A stretch of DNA of 37,690 nt from CAYYWP01 sp964475125 (GTDB taxonomy: Bacteria; Desulfobacterota; Binatia; HRBIN30; CADEER01), in assembly GCA_964475125.1 (NCBI GenBank), contig CAYYWP010000017.1, forward strand, positions 1 through 37,690. The letters run 5' to 3'. Position 1 is the stretch's first letter. Every line of letters starts with the position of its first letter. Below are positions 14,964-22,936 of this stretch, one piece after another. The position numbers and the translations under genes were made by a program. The notes beneath the pieces are model-generated. The model searched no databases, was not told the DNA's origin, and worked only from the letters and a program-made list of their open reading frames with translations.

Positions 14964-15734
14964 CGCGCGGACCGCGAGCGGGAAGAAGGCGCGCCCGGCG
15001 CGCATCTCGTCGAGCAGCCACTCGGCGAAACCGTTCTTGATGACCCACTCCAGCCGGTCGCTGCGCCACTGCACGCGATAGGGATCGAACGCCGGTTGCT
15101 GGTCTTGCTGCAAGCGTTGCAGGCTCTCGACGACGTCGGCGTTGTCGCGCGCCACCGCCGGGCGCGCCTGTACCGCCTGCACCCAGCGGGTGAGCCCGGG
15201 GTAGCGCGCCGCATCGATCGGGAAGCCGAAGAAGTTCGCGGCCATGAGGTGCGGAAACACCGCGATGTCGGCGAGTGAATACGTCCCGCAGAAGAACTGC
15301 GCTTCGCCGAGGCGGTGCTCGAGCTCCGCGTACAGCCGTTCCAGGTCGCGGCCCGCGGCGGCGCGCAGGGCAGGGAACTGCTCGCGGCGACCCATCTCGA
15401 CGATGGCGATGGCGTACAGCGCGGCGTCGAGTTGGGTATCGGCGAGGTCTTCGATCAGCCGGCACTTGGCGCGTCGCTGAGGGTCGGCGGGGTACAGCGC
15501 CGGGGCCGGGTGTCGATCCTCGAGGTACTCACAGATCACCGTCGAGTCGTACAGCGCGCAGTCGGCGTCGACCAGCGCCGGCACCTCCGCCCGCGGATTG
15601 ACGTGGACGAAGTCCGTGCGATTGCAGTCGCCGTGCAGCGCCCGCACGCGCTCGAACGGAATACCCTTCTCGTACAGTGCGATGCGCACCTTGCGCGCAT
15701 AGGGGCTGAAGACGTCGTCGTAGAGCGTCAGCAT
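14961..15734 (-). CDS. Glutathione S-transferase family protein
   Basis: A 257-residue protein. The N-terminal thioredoxin-like domain (1 to about 80) has SPYARKVRIALYEKGIPFE and the cis-proline/Ser-binding segment VNPRAEVPALVDADCALYDSTVICEYLE. The helical C-terminal domain contains YSLADIAVFPHLMA, the usual N-capping aspartate motif. It probably conjugates or isomerises electrophiles with glutathione in the cytoplasm. It is about 30 residues longer than usual, and the stop codon TAG lies within the end of a MITE-like repeat, so the tail may have been changed by that insertion. It stands alone. Confidence 0.85.
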   Translation of the reverse strand: MLTLYDDVFSPYARKVRIALYEKGIPFERVRALHGDCNRTDFVHVNPRAEVPALVDADCALYDSTVICEYLEDRHPAPALYPADPQRRAKCRLIEDLADTQLDAALYAIAIVEMGRREQFPALRAAAGRDLERLYAELEHRLGEAQFFCGTYSLADIAVFPHLMAANFFGFPIDAARYPGLTRWVQAVQARPAVARDNADVVESLQRLQQDQQPAFDPYRVQWRSDRLEWVIKNGFAEWLLDEMRAGRAFFPLAVRA

Positions 15735-15885
15735 GCGCTCACCCTAGCATGCACGCCGCGCCGGCACGAAAGTGCTGCCCACAACCGCCGAGAAACCGCA
15801 GCGCGGTCAAGGAGAGCCTTGGCGGACGGCAACTCCGCCGCCGCTTCATCAACCCCGATGCACTCTCGAGATGACGCCTCCGTAC

Positions 15886-16086
15886 TCACTTCATGTCGAG
15901 TTCGCGCAGCGCGCGAAAAAAGTCGGCGGCCGCCAGCGGCGATCCAAAGGTGATGTTCGTCACGCCGCGAGGGGGTGGAAGGAGCGTGCCGTCCTGCAAC
16001 TTCCACGAATCGAAGCGCCAAGTTTTGGCATCTCCGAGGACCGTCAGTGAGACCCGCGCGTTGAGCGTGACTTCGACGGTGTGCAT
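15886..16086 (-). CDS. Small protein, unknown
   Basis: A 66-residue protein with no family I recognise. It starts MHTVEVTLNARVSLTVLGDA, contains two aromatic strands (KTWRFDSWKLQDGT) and ends with a helix (AAADFFRALRELDMK). The start at 16086 is supported by a strong ribosome-binding site, agggagg, 6 bases upstream; the frame stays open to 16197 but that part lacks a site. It is soluble, with mixed alpha/beta character. The nearest same-strand gene upstream is the broken dockerin-like gene. Confidence 0.6.
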   Translation of the reverse strand: MHTVEVTLNARVSLTVLGDAKTWRFDSWKLQDGTLLPPPRGVTNITFGSPLAAADFFRALRELDMK

Positions 16087-16322
16087 TCGATTGCCTCCCT
16101 CTGTGGCTGCCACGAAAACTGAGCAGCGATCACCACACGCGTTCGTGTCCCCTGCGCGGGCCTTGACGACGCCACCGGACGGAAATTCGACCGCCACCGA
16201 GTGTCACGATCCGGCTGCCGGAGCGCAGGTGTCTGCGCGCTCCGAATCCCACATCGCGTTGCTGTCTAGCTCCGCCGCGGCAGATGAGGAAAGCCCTCGG
16301 TCGGCCATCCGTGGAGTGGCTA

Positions 16323-17062
16323 TCACTCGATGCGACGGAAGCGGGCGGTGAGTACCAAGCGGCAGTCGCGGAGACCGCACCGCGGCTCGAAGTCAACGTC
16401 GTAGGTGGCTCGCCCGGTGGTCGGACTATGGCTCAGATCGACCAGTACTTGCGTCGTGATCGTCAGCGGACAGCCGTCGGCGCTGTCTGACTCCCGCTCG
16501 GTATAGGACAGCGTGCCATCAGAGGCGACATCGGCGGAAAAGGCGAAGCTCTCGCCGCCGCATGTCTCGACGACCTCCGCCACTGGTCCCTGCTGTTCGA
16601 CCGCGTAGTCGCAGTTGAAGGTGCCGGTGCGGATCGCCGCTTGCAGTGCAGCCGTGATCGCCTTTGGGCAGATGGATGACTGGATGCGCACGTGATCGGA
16701 GCGCCACACGCCAGAGATGTCGACGCTGTAGGTCGGTGTCGAGGGTGGGCTCGCCGACGGCGTCTCAGTCGCGGTCGGCGTCACCGTGATTGTCGGTGTC
16801 GACGGATGCGTAGGTGGGACACGCCACACTCGTACAATGCACTGTTCACCGCTGCGACCAGCTCCGCGACGGTGACGCGCTCGTCACCGTCGGGGTCGGC
16901 AGCTAGGCACGCGCCGAGCGGCAGGGCGCTGAGCGCGATGCTCACTGCCGTGACCAACTCGTTCACTGCGACCCGTTCATCTCCGTTGCAGTCGCCCACA
17001 CAAGGGGTCGGCTGCACGCCGCCTACGGCGCACCACAGCGGCATCGTCGCACCTATCGACAC
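16323..17062 (-). pseudogene. Frameshifted dockerin-like surface protein
   Basis: Two overlapping minus-strand frames read as one protein. The first (17062 to 16781) has a paired calcium-loop motif: CVGDCNGDERVAVNELVTAVSIAL and, after a spacer, DPDGDERVTVAELVAAVNSALYECG, like dockerin/EF-hand repeats. The second frame (16829 to 16323) continues with a Thr-Pro linker (TPTITVTPTATETPSASPPS) and a Cys-containing domain of about 130 residues (CGGESFAF, CPLTITTQV, CGLRDCRLVL). The frame changes near 16800-16830. There is no signal peptide: the only start is a GTG 3 bases after the DUF2252 stop. It is probably truncated at the 5' end and frameshifted, unless the shift is a sequencing error. Confidence 0.6.
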
Positions 17063-17065
17063 GGG

Positions 17066-18490
17066 TTAGGTCGCAGTTGCCACCGGCAGCCTGCCTTCGC
17101 GGGCGGCCTGCTTCATGGTCGAGTGGTCAAGCTGAGTCAGATCGGCGTAGCCTTCGGCGAACTGGACCAGCGCGTCCGCGAGTTCATCTGATTTCCCGAT
17201 GTACCCGGCGATCGTTGCCGCGTCTCCTGACTTCGCATGGGCCAGAGCAAGCGCCCAGCCGCACAGCCCCGCGTACTCGACCAGGTGCGCGGGCTGCGTC
17301 ACGCCAGGCTCAAACTCAGCGCCACCTTTCATGTCACGCAGCTGCCGAACATAGAAGTGCACGCCGTCGAGTTCACCCCACCCAAGGAAGATATCCGGCG
17401 AGCCCTGTGTCAGGCGCTGCCCGATTACGACTCGCAACCCCTGGTTCGGTGGAACCGTCGATCCATCGAAGTACGGCGCCAGAACCGAGGGCTGGGCCTC
17501 CTTCACCTGCAGGAACAGCGGATCGTCCGCCGAGTTTCCGAGCAGGAACAGTACCCAGCATCGTGTCCCCACACTGCCCACGCCCACCACCTTCTGCGCA
17601 ACATCGACGACGCGGTAGCGCTTGAGCAGGACGCTGCGCTCCGGGCCAAGCGTTGCGAGATAGGCCTTGAGGAATCGCGCCATGGCATCGCCGATCGGCC
17701 GTCTCTTGGACGTGTGGCTGGCGCGCACGATCAGCGGGTGCTGCTCCAAGATGCGCTGGCGGTTGTCGACCAGCTCCGTCATCTTGTCCAATACCTGCAG
17801 GTGTCCACGCGTGCGCGCCTTGGCGAGCACCTGTCTGGCGCGGGCGCGCACGTCAGGCGACAGCCTTTCGAGCAGCGCCGAGTCGTCGATCCGCGTGTAC
17901 CAGACTGCAAGGTGGCCAAGGCGCGCGTACTGACGCATGCTGTCGCGGTAGGCGGTGACCGCCGCATGGGCGGCCCGTCGCTGCTCCTTGCGACTCGCCC
18001 CGACGTGACGCTGCGCCACGACGGCGCTTGCGACGAGCCGCTTGAGATCCCACTCCCAGGCGCCAGGATGAGTTTCGTCGAAGTCGTTGATGCCGAACAC
18101 CAGGTTGCGCTCGGCCGACGCATAGAGGCCGAAGTTGCCCACGTGCATGTCGCCGCAGGCTTGCACAAGGAGGCCGGTACTCGGCGTTCCCGCGAGGTCG
18201 GCCGCCATGATGCCGGCGGCCCCGCGCAGGAACGCATACGGAGACGTCAGCATGCGCGCGTGGCGCACGGGGATGAGCGGAGCCAGACGGCTGCGTGCCT
18301 GCTGGCGCAGAACGGCAACGACATCGCGCGACCGCGCGTCGGTCAGCGCAAGCTGGGCGTGTGCCGCCCGCGGAGTCGCCTTGCGCAATGCCCTGCCTGC
18401 GGCAATGCGCTCGTCTACCGATGCTCGGAGTACATCGCCCGTCCAATGCTCCGCCCGCTTGGCCGGCTTGCGTGAGAACGTCCTCGCCAT
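17066..18490 (-). CDS. DUF2252 family protein (kinase-like fold)
   Basis: A 474-residue soluble protein. Family marks are ARMLTSPYAFLRGAA, the phosphotransferase-like GDMHVGNFGLYAS, the metal-binding NDFDETHPGAWEWDLKRLVAS, and YTRIDD, VGVGSVGTRCWV and YVRQLRDMKGG further on. DUF2252 proteins resemble aminoglycoside phosphotransferase/protein-kinase-like enzymes but have no agreed substrate. The ATG lies 15 bases downstream of the stop of the secreted-protein gene, so 18946-17066 may be one transcript. Confidence 0.85.
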   Translation of the reverse strand: MARTFSRKPAKRAEHWTGDVLRASVDERIAAGRALRKATPRAAHAQLALTDARSRDVVAVLRQQARSRLAPLIPVRHARMLTSPYAFLRGAAGIMAADLAGTPSTGLLVQACGDMHVGNFGLYASAERNLVFGINDFDETHPGAWEWDLKRLVASAVVAQRHVGASRKEQRRAAHAAVTAYRDSMRQYARLGHLAVWYTRIDDSALLERLSPDVRARARQVLAKARTRGHLQVLDKMTELVDNRQRILEQHPLIVRASHTSKRRPIGDAMARFLKAYLATLGPERSVLLKRYRVVDVAQKVVGVGSVGTRCWVLFLLGNSADDPLFLQVKEAQPSVLAPYFDGSTVPPNQGLRVVIGQRLTQGSPDIFLGWGELDGVHFYVRQLRDMKGGAEFEPGVTQPAHLVEYAGLCGWALALAHAKSGDAATIAGYIGKSDELADALVQFAEGYADLTQLDHSTMKQAAREGRLPVATAT

Positions 18491-18505
18491 CGGCGGGGGG
18501 GCTCA

Positions 18506-18946
18506 TCAGCGGTGCAAGTCGGGTTTGCCGGCGATCACGAGTCGCGCGCCGGCCCAGCCGGGGCTCATCGCCTCGTACTCGAAGGCCACGTGCGTGACGC
18601 GCTGCGGTGCGCCCCGCACTTTGATGGGCGCCGAGCAGCGCCCCGCCTCCAACACCAGCGGCAACCATAGCTTCTGGCGCTGGTCACCGGGCAGCCAGGC
18701 CGTCGCATTGCGCAGCCGCACGGCATTCTCGCGGGCACACACTCGGATCTCCGTCAGCGGGCGGTCAGCGTCGAGGATCGCAAGGTCCTTGTCCGCACCG
18801 TCGCGGACATGTTGGCTGCCCACGACGACCCAGCCCGGGCTGAGCCTCAGTTCCTTTGCCTCGTCGGCATGAGCTGCGCCCGCCGGTGCCAGCAGCGCCA
18901 GCAAGGCAGGGGTCCAAAGTCTTTGTCGCCATCCGGCGATGTTCAT
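18506..18946 (-). CDS. Small secreted protein, unknown
   Basis: A 146-residue protein with a signal peptide (MNIAGWRQRLWTPALLALL, cleavage after about residue 27, GAAHA-DE). The mature part is beta-rich (LRLSPGWVVVGSQHVRDGADKD, APQRVTHVAFEYEAMSPGWA) with two cysteines. The start at 18946 has ggaggcg 7 bases upstream; an open frame to 19045 lacks one. It lies 16 bases after the lipase stop and 15 before DUF2252, so probably in the same operon. Periplasmic or extracellular; function unknown. Confidence 0.7.
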   Translation of the reverse strand: MNIAGWRQRLWTPALLALLAPAGAAHADEAKELRLSPGWVVVGSQHVRDGADKDLAILDADRPLTEIRVCARENAVRLRNATAWLPGDQRQKLWLPLVLEAGRCSAPIKVRGAPQRVTHVAFEYEAMSPGWAGARLVIAGKPDLHR

Positions 18947-18962
18947 CGTCGCCTCCGTGTCA

Positions 18963-20162
18963 TCAGGGTGGACAACCGGCCGGTGCAGATCGACCAGCAA
19001 AGCGGTCTTCCGTCCAACGGACCAGATCCGCACCGAACGGCGCATCCGGCGCGACCAGCGACAGGTGGTCGAGTCCCGGATAGCGCCGGTACTCTACCGC
19101 CTGGCCGGCGGCGCAACGCCGCGCAACCCAATGCGACTGCACATCGGGTAACACCAAGTCGTCGGACTCGCCCTGCGCGACCAGCAGCGGCTGCGGCAGC
19201 GGCCTGTCGGGCGTGTTCTGCGCCAATCGGGCGCCCAAGGGGCCGCCACGAGGGTCCGCGCTGAAGATCGTGCCGCCGAGCGTGAGCGCCTGGATGGCGG
19301 AGTACAGCGCCTGGCGCCCGGCCAGGCAGCGGTCAGCCATGTCACGCGCGGCAAGGCGGGCCCATGGGCCGGCCACGTAGTCGGCCCAGCGCACATCGGG
19401 ATAGGTGCCGGCATAGGCCCGCACGACGTACGAGGTCATGATGCGGCCGACCAGCGTGTGCTGCACGGCATCGATGAGGGGGCGCAGGTCGCTGGCTGGC
19501 GCCGCCGCAGCGATTCCGGCCAGAGGAACATCCGGCGCGTAGGTCGGTGCGAGGATGCCGGCCCACAGTGCCGCGTGCCCGCCCTGCGAGTGGCCCCAGA
19601 CAACGGTCTGCGCGCCGGCGCGCGCCTCTTGCAGGCGGCGCGCCGCGCGCACTGCATCGAGTGCGGAACGCGCCTCCCCCTCCCCGATTAGGTAGGCATG
19701 CGGGCCATCGGTCGCCAGGCCGGCATAGTCGGTCGCCACGAACAGCCAACCGTGTTCGAGCAGCGGCGCCAGGGCGGGCACGTTGGCGAAGGGGTCCGCC
19801 AGCAGCGAGGGGGCGCACCCCGGCACCGCGCCGGTGGTGCCGTGCATCCACGCGACCACAGGCCGCGGCCCGTCGGGGGCGCTGCGCGAAAGCATGACGA
19901 TGGCGCTGGACAGTGCCGGCGCGCCCTGCGCGTCGGTGGTGGTGTAGAGGATGCGCCACGCGCGTGCGCCTGCAGGCAGCTGGCGATCGAATGGCTCCTG
20001 GCGCAGCAGCGCGCCGGGCTCGGCAGGCACGGCCGCGGGTGGCGTGTAAAAGCCATCGGGTGCGGCCGGGCGCGCGAGCTTCCAGCCTACGGTCGCCGCG
20101 ACCACGAGCAGCGCGAGCAGCGCCACCACCAGCCAGGCGAGGATGTGGGCAAGGCGCCGCAC
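18963..20162 (-). CDS. Secretory lipase-like alpha/beta hydrolase
   Basis: A 399-residue protein with an N-terminal membrane anchor or signal (VRRLAHILAWLVVALLALLV). The oxyanion region is VVAWMHGTTGAVPGCAPS, the nucleophile elbow is VVWGHSQGGHAALWA (Ser in GHSQG), and a late acid-His pair is in LVAQGESDDLVLP and YPGLDHLSLVAP. This follows the secretory lipase family (PF03583-type). It would hydrolyse esters or triacylglycerols outside the cytoplasmic membrane. The start is taken as GTG 20162, preceded by gagggg; the open frame extends to 20282 over the META remnant. The HG-type oxyanion motif and length fit the family. Confidence 0.82.
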   Translation of the reverse strand: MRRLAHILAWLVVALLALLVVAATVGWKLARPAAPDGFYTPPAAVPAEPGALLRQEPFDRQLPAGARAWRILYTTTDAQGAPALSSAIVMLSRSAPDGPRPVVAWMHGTTGAVPGCAPSLLADPFANVPALAPLLEHGWLFVATDYAGLATDGPHAYLIGEGEARSALDAVRAARRLQEARAGAQTVVWGHSQGGHAALWAGILAPTYAPDVPLAGIAAAAPASDLRPLIDAVQHTLVGRIMTSYVVRAYAGTYPDVRWADYVAGPWARLAARDMADRCLAGRQALYSAIQALTLGGTIFSADPRGGPLGARLAQNTPDRPLPQPLLVAQGESDDLVLPDVQSHWVARRCAAGQAVEYRRYPGLDHLSLVAPDAPFGADLVRWTEDRFAGRSAPAGCPP

Positions 20163-20172
20163 GGATGGCCCC

Positions 20173-20412
20173 TCAGCGCCGCGGGTGGACCGACGCGAAG
20201 CGCGCCAGGGACTGGCCCTGAGCGTCGAACAGCTCGAGCTGCTCGGCGTCGATGCGCCAGCGCGCCGTCGACGCGAGCGCATCGAGGAAATCGCGCTCTT
20301 GCGCCATACTCTGCGGGCAGGCCATCAGCCTGCCGGCTGCACGGGGGAACGACAGGCGGTCACCCTCCACCGTGTAGCCGGCCAGGATGCGATTGCAGGC
20401 CGATAGTCCGCA
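20173..20412 (-). pseudogene. Truncated META/HslJ-domain remnant
   Basis: The minus frame open from 20412 reads SACNRILAGYTVEGDRLSFP then LMACPQSMAQERDFLDALAS and ELFDAQGQSLARF. This is the C-terminal two thirds of a META domain as in the heat-shock lipoprotein HslJ (CN..sGxY..dGd.L..... ac). An in-frame TAA at 20413-20415 and no start in the right place show that the 5' part is missing. An internal ATG at 20370 would yield only 65 residues. It lies directly upstream of the lipase gene and marks one edge of the scrap zone. Confidence 0.6.
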
Positions 20413-20580
20413 TTAGCTGGAGTTGCCGACGGAACATCCCTTATTCGCAGCCCACCGCGAAGGGGTCCGAATGGTCATTCGCGCGCACGCCCCCACCAGC
20501 GCGTCGATAGAACGGCCCGCCGGCTGGCGTCAATCGCCCGACAACGCACGGGGTGTCGGGGGCTGGCGCGGGCGCGGCGG

Positions 20581-21015
20581 TGCGCCGGTACCCGGACGGC
20601 CGCGCAATACCGCTCGGCATTCACGTGCCACATTCTGCCGTCGCTCGGCCCCATGAGAATCGCCGCGCTGACTTGGAAGAACCTGGCGACGCTCCAAGAC
20701 CAGCTCATGGCCGCCGCTGTCGGGGCACCCGCGATCAACCGAGCACTCCACCAGGCACTGCGCGCAATGCTGCGAGAAGCGAAGCGGCGCGGGATTCGGG
20801 TGGCGGCAAACTTGTACGACAATAGCCTCTGGCGGCGATTGGATGAGGACACCGACTCGACCCCGGATCCGTACAATCCTGAGGAGCGCGAAGCGATTCT
20901 GGAACATTTCCGCGCCAAGAAGCCGGAGTGGTATCCATTCGTGTATTTCCAGTTCTGGCAGGGCGCGCGCCCGAGTAAAGCGACGGCACTCCGGCGTCGG
21001 GACGTCAACAGCCCG
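20581..21015 (+). pseudogene. Truncated tyrosine recombinase (phage-type integrase)
   Basis: The plus frame reads RTAAQYRSAFTCHILPSLGP then RIAALTWKNLATLQDQL, the SAM-like core-binding domain of a phage integrase. It continues to YNPEEREAILEHFRAK and YFQFWQGARPSKATALRRRDV, the box with the first catalytic Arg (GARPS). The frame then leaves the family; the catalytic H-x-x-R and Tyr parts are absent. The ATG at 20653 is internal to the core-binding domain. It differs from the intact integrase at 32875, so it is a relic of another element. Confidence 0.7.
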
Positions 21016-21020
21016 CCGAT

Positions 21021-21146
21021 CGGTCGCGGTACGGCGCCGCTCACCTCAAGACGGTCGCAGCGGAGCTGAAGACGCGCCCTCGACAGACCCTTGGCTGGAT
21101 GACACCCACGAAAGTCTTCGGGCGGGCTGGCGCGATGACCGGTTGA
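21021..21146 (+). pseudogene. 3' remnant of an IS30-like transposase
   Basis: The frame from 21021 reads HLKTVAAELKTRPRQTLGWM then TPTKVFGRAGAMTG and a TGA stop. This matches the C-terminal end of IS30-family transposases (LN.RPRKTLGW.TP.E.F). Only about 40 codons survive, joined directly to the integrase relic. The DDE catalytic core is missing. The following 100 bases may hold a decayed inverted end, but I cannot define it. Confidence 0.55.
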
Positions 21147-21250
21147 GAGCGCCCCGGGTTTGAGGTGTCCACCGAGGTAAGGAGGCATTTGCCAGCTGCC
21201 GCCTAGTTTTTCTAGAAGCTCGTTAGGCTGACGGCACTGACAGTAAACCT

Positions 21251-21340
21251 GTGCAAGCTTCGGGAGTGGCCAACCCCACACCGCCTCATGTCGTTATCTT
21301 TCAGATGCTGATGGGCGGCTGCTGGACGACGAAGCTTCTC
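21251..21340 (+). pseudogene. Possible 5' remnant of a methyltransferase gene
   Basis: From GTG 21251 the frame gives NPTPPHVVIFQMLMGGCWTT, reminiscent of the dimerisation-domain start of small-molecule O-methyltransferases (PP..lfqm..G.w...a...aa.LgI). The expected continuation is absent, and the sequence passes into the leader of the RidA gene at 21385. Short and uncertain. Confidence 0.25.
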
Positions 21341-21384
21341 TGGTTCCCGCCGGAGGGCGAGCAGCAACCCACGAAGGAGGAGCG

Positions 21385-21816
21385 ATGGAGAAGCAGCGGC
21401 TCATGCCGAAGAACCACTGGAACTGGAGCATGCCCGTCCCGTTCTCGCAGGGCTGGAAGGTCGGCAACTGCAAGCTGATCTTTGTGGGAGGCCAGATCTC
21501 GGCGGACGAGCACGGACGGACGGTCGGCGCCGGCGACATCGAGACCCAGACGCGCAACGTCTTCGAAGGGATCCGCAACGTGCTCCGCGAGGCCGGGGCG
21601 GACATGAAGGACATCGTGAAGTTCAACACCTTCTACGTCTTCGACGGCGAGGGAGACAAGCTCACCGAGTTCTGGGAGCGGATGACGAAGGTCCGCATGG
21701 AGTTCTTCGAGGAGCCGGGACCGTGCGGGACGGGCGTGCGGGTCGTGGGGCTCGCGTACCCGGATCTCTTGATCGAGGTGGAAGCGATCGCGGTCGTTCC
21801 CAACGACGAGGACTGA
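21385..21816 (+). CDS. RidA-family protein (copy 2)
   Basis: A 143-residue Rid-superfamily protein (CKLIFVGGQISADEHGRTVG, GDIETQTRNVFEGIRNVLREAG, DMKDIVKFNTFYVFDGE, VVGLAYPDLLIEVEAIAVVP). Compared with copy 1 at 10161-10601, the C-terminal ARPEW is AYPDL here, so the arginine is a tyrosine. That suggests a different Rid subgroup, perhaps without classical imine deaminase activity. The ribosome-binding site ggaggag is 3-4 bases from the ATG. The next gene begins 39 bases downstream and is probably co-transcribed. Confidence 0.82.
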   Translation: MEKQRLMPKNHWNWSMPVPFSQGWKVGNCKLIFVGGQISADEHGRTVGAGDIETQTRNVFEGIRNVLREAGADMKDIVKFNTFYVFDGEGDKLTEFWERMTKVRMEFFEEPGPCGTGVRVVGLAYPDLLIEVEAIAVVPNDED

Positions 21817-21855
21817 CGAACAGGCTCGGGGAGCCCACGAGCGAAGGGAGGCAGG

Positions 21856-22482
21856 ATGCGGATCGCGATCATCGGCGCGGGGCGCGTCGGGCAGAGCCTC
21901 GCGCGCAGGTGGGCGGCGAGGCACGAGGTCGTCATCGGCTCCCGCGATTCCGAGCGTGCGCGAGCGATCGCCGCTGACCTCGGCGCCGCAGGGGCGGGCT
22001 CGTACCAGGAGGCCGCCGGGGGGGCCGACGTCGTCGTGTTCTCGGTTCCCTGGTGGGGGGTAAACGGGGCTCTCGCCGAGCTGGGCCCGCTCGACGGCCA
22101 GATCGTCCTCGACACGGTGAACCCCTTCACCGACGACTCCTACACCGAGATGGTGGAGTTCGTCGGCACGTCCGCCGCGGAGGAGATCCAGCGCGCGAAG
22201 CCCGGCGCGAGAGTCGTGAAGGGCTGGAACACGGTTCACGCCCAGGTGATCGACTCGTCGCCGGATTTCGACGGGGTGCCGGCCACGGTCTTTCTGTGCG
22301 GCGCGGATGCAGCCGCGAAAGAGGTCGTGGCGGGTCTCGCGCGGGAGATCGGATATGCCCCGGTGGACTGCGGCCCCCTCTCGTCTGCCCGCTACCTCGA
22401 GCCCATGGCGGGTCTGAAGGTGCGCCTCTCGTACGACCTCGGAATGGGAACGGAGCAGGCGCTGAATCTGATCGAACGGTAG
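21856..22482 (+). CDS. NADP-binding F420-reductase-like oxidoreductase
   Basis: A 208-residue protein with an N-terminal Rossmann fold (MRIAIIGAGRVGQSLARRWA; GSRDSERARAIAADLG supplies the Ser/Arg that select NADP). The core has VFSVPWWGVNGALAEL, LDTVNPFTDD and KGWNTVHAQVI, and it ends with the helix YLEPMAGLKVRL. This follows the NADPH-dependent F420 reductase (NpdG/Fno-like) family, many bacterial members of which act on other substrates. The ribosome-binding site is gggaggcagg. It probably works with the RidA-like protein upstream. Confidence 0.8.
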   Translation: MRIAIIGAGRVGQSLARRWAARHEVVIGSRDSERARAIAADLGAAGAGSYQEAAGGADVVVFSVPWWGVNGALAELGPLDGQIVLDTVNPFTDDSYTEMVEFVGTSAAEEIQRAKPGARVVKGWNTVHAQVIDSSPDFDGVPATVFLCGADAAAKEVVAGLAREIGYAPVDCGPLSSARYLEPMAGLKVRLSYDLGMGTEQALNLIER

Positions 22483-22757
22483 TGTCCTCTAATACGACGG
22501 CTCTGTTGGGTGAGGCTTTGACCTGTGAAACGAACAACTTCAGCAATAATTCTGGAGAATCGATACAAGAAATACTTCCCGTCGGAGTCGGACATACTGA
22601 TTCCGGGCGAGGATGAACCAAGTCTTCCTGGTCGGCATCCCGACCAGCAGGAACCCATGGGCCAGGGTGCTGTGTCGTGACCACCCCCCAGTTCGTACCC
22701 CGAATCCTGTTGCGACATTCTGTTGCGCGAGGCGAAAGTACGCTCGAACCCGGTTAT
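22483..22757. other. AT-richer stretch of unknown origin
   Basis: Composition is less GC-rich than the flanks. A 51-codon plus-strand frame (GTG 22525 to TGA 22680) reads TTSAIILENRYKKYFPSESD and may be the beginning of an insertion-sequence ORF. The minus strand also has an open frame. Neither is a family I recognise. I interpret it as a decayed insertion sequence just outside the integrated element. Confidence 0.3.
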
Positions 22758-22792
22758 CCGGAAAAACAAAACCCCCTGATTTCTCAGAGGGT
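22758..22792 (-). terminator. Original tRNA-Gly terminator
   Basis: Read on the minus strand, accctctga (22792-22784) pairs with tcaggggggt-type bases 22779-22771 (9 pairs, one mismatch), followed by ttttgttttt. It sits just beyond the 3' end of the partial tRNA copy at 22797, exactly where the terminator of the tRNA gene was before insertion. Confidence 0.65.
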
Positions 22793-22796
22793 TTCG

Positions 22797-22844
22797 GAGA
22801 GCGGGCGACCGGGGTCGAACCGGCGACCTTATGCTTGGCAAGCA
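22797..22844. repeat. attL: 48-bp copy of the tRNA-Gly 3' half
   Basis: Identical base for base to 34149-34196. It covers the anticodon loop to the 3' end of tRNA-Gly plus 3 flanking bases. Identity stops at 22845 (g) against 34197 (t). This is the tRNA end displaced by integration and is not a functional tRNA: the D arm and 5' acceptor strand are missing. Confidence 0.92.
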
Positions 22845-22875
22845 GTCAAAACGCCTGAAAAGTCAATAACTTCAA

Positions 22876-22911
22876 GGGCCGCTACTGGTCAGAAATGGTC
22901 AGTAGCGGCCC
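22876..22911. terminator. Perfect 12-bp hairpin just inside attL
   Basis: gggccgctactg (22876-22887) and cagtagcggccc (22900-22911) are exact inverted repeats around a 12-base loop that also contains a direct repeat (tggtcag twice). It lies after the stop of the minus-strand gene ending at 22937, so it is probably its terminator. An arm-type binding site for integrase/Xis is the alternative. Confidence 0.5.
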
Positions 22912-22936
22912 GAAAACGCAACCCAGGCGCAACCAG

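Noticed and set aside
17237..18475. 412-codon plus-strand frame
   Set aside because: Antisense to the DUF2252 gene with conserved motifs.
22613..22858. Small plus-strand frame ending across attL
   Set aside because: Its final part (ATGVEPATLCLASSQ) is the tRNA-Gly core read as protein, a common artefact.
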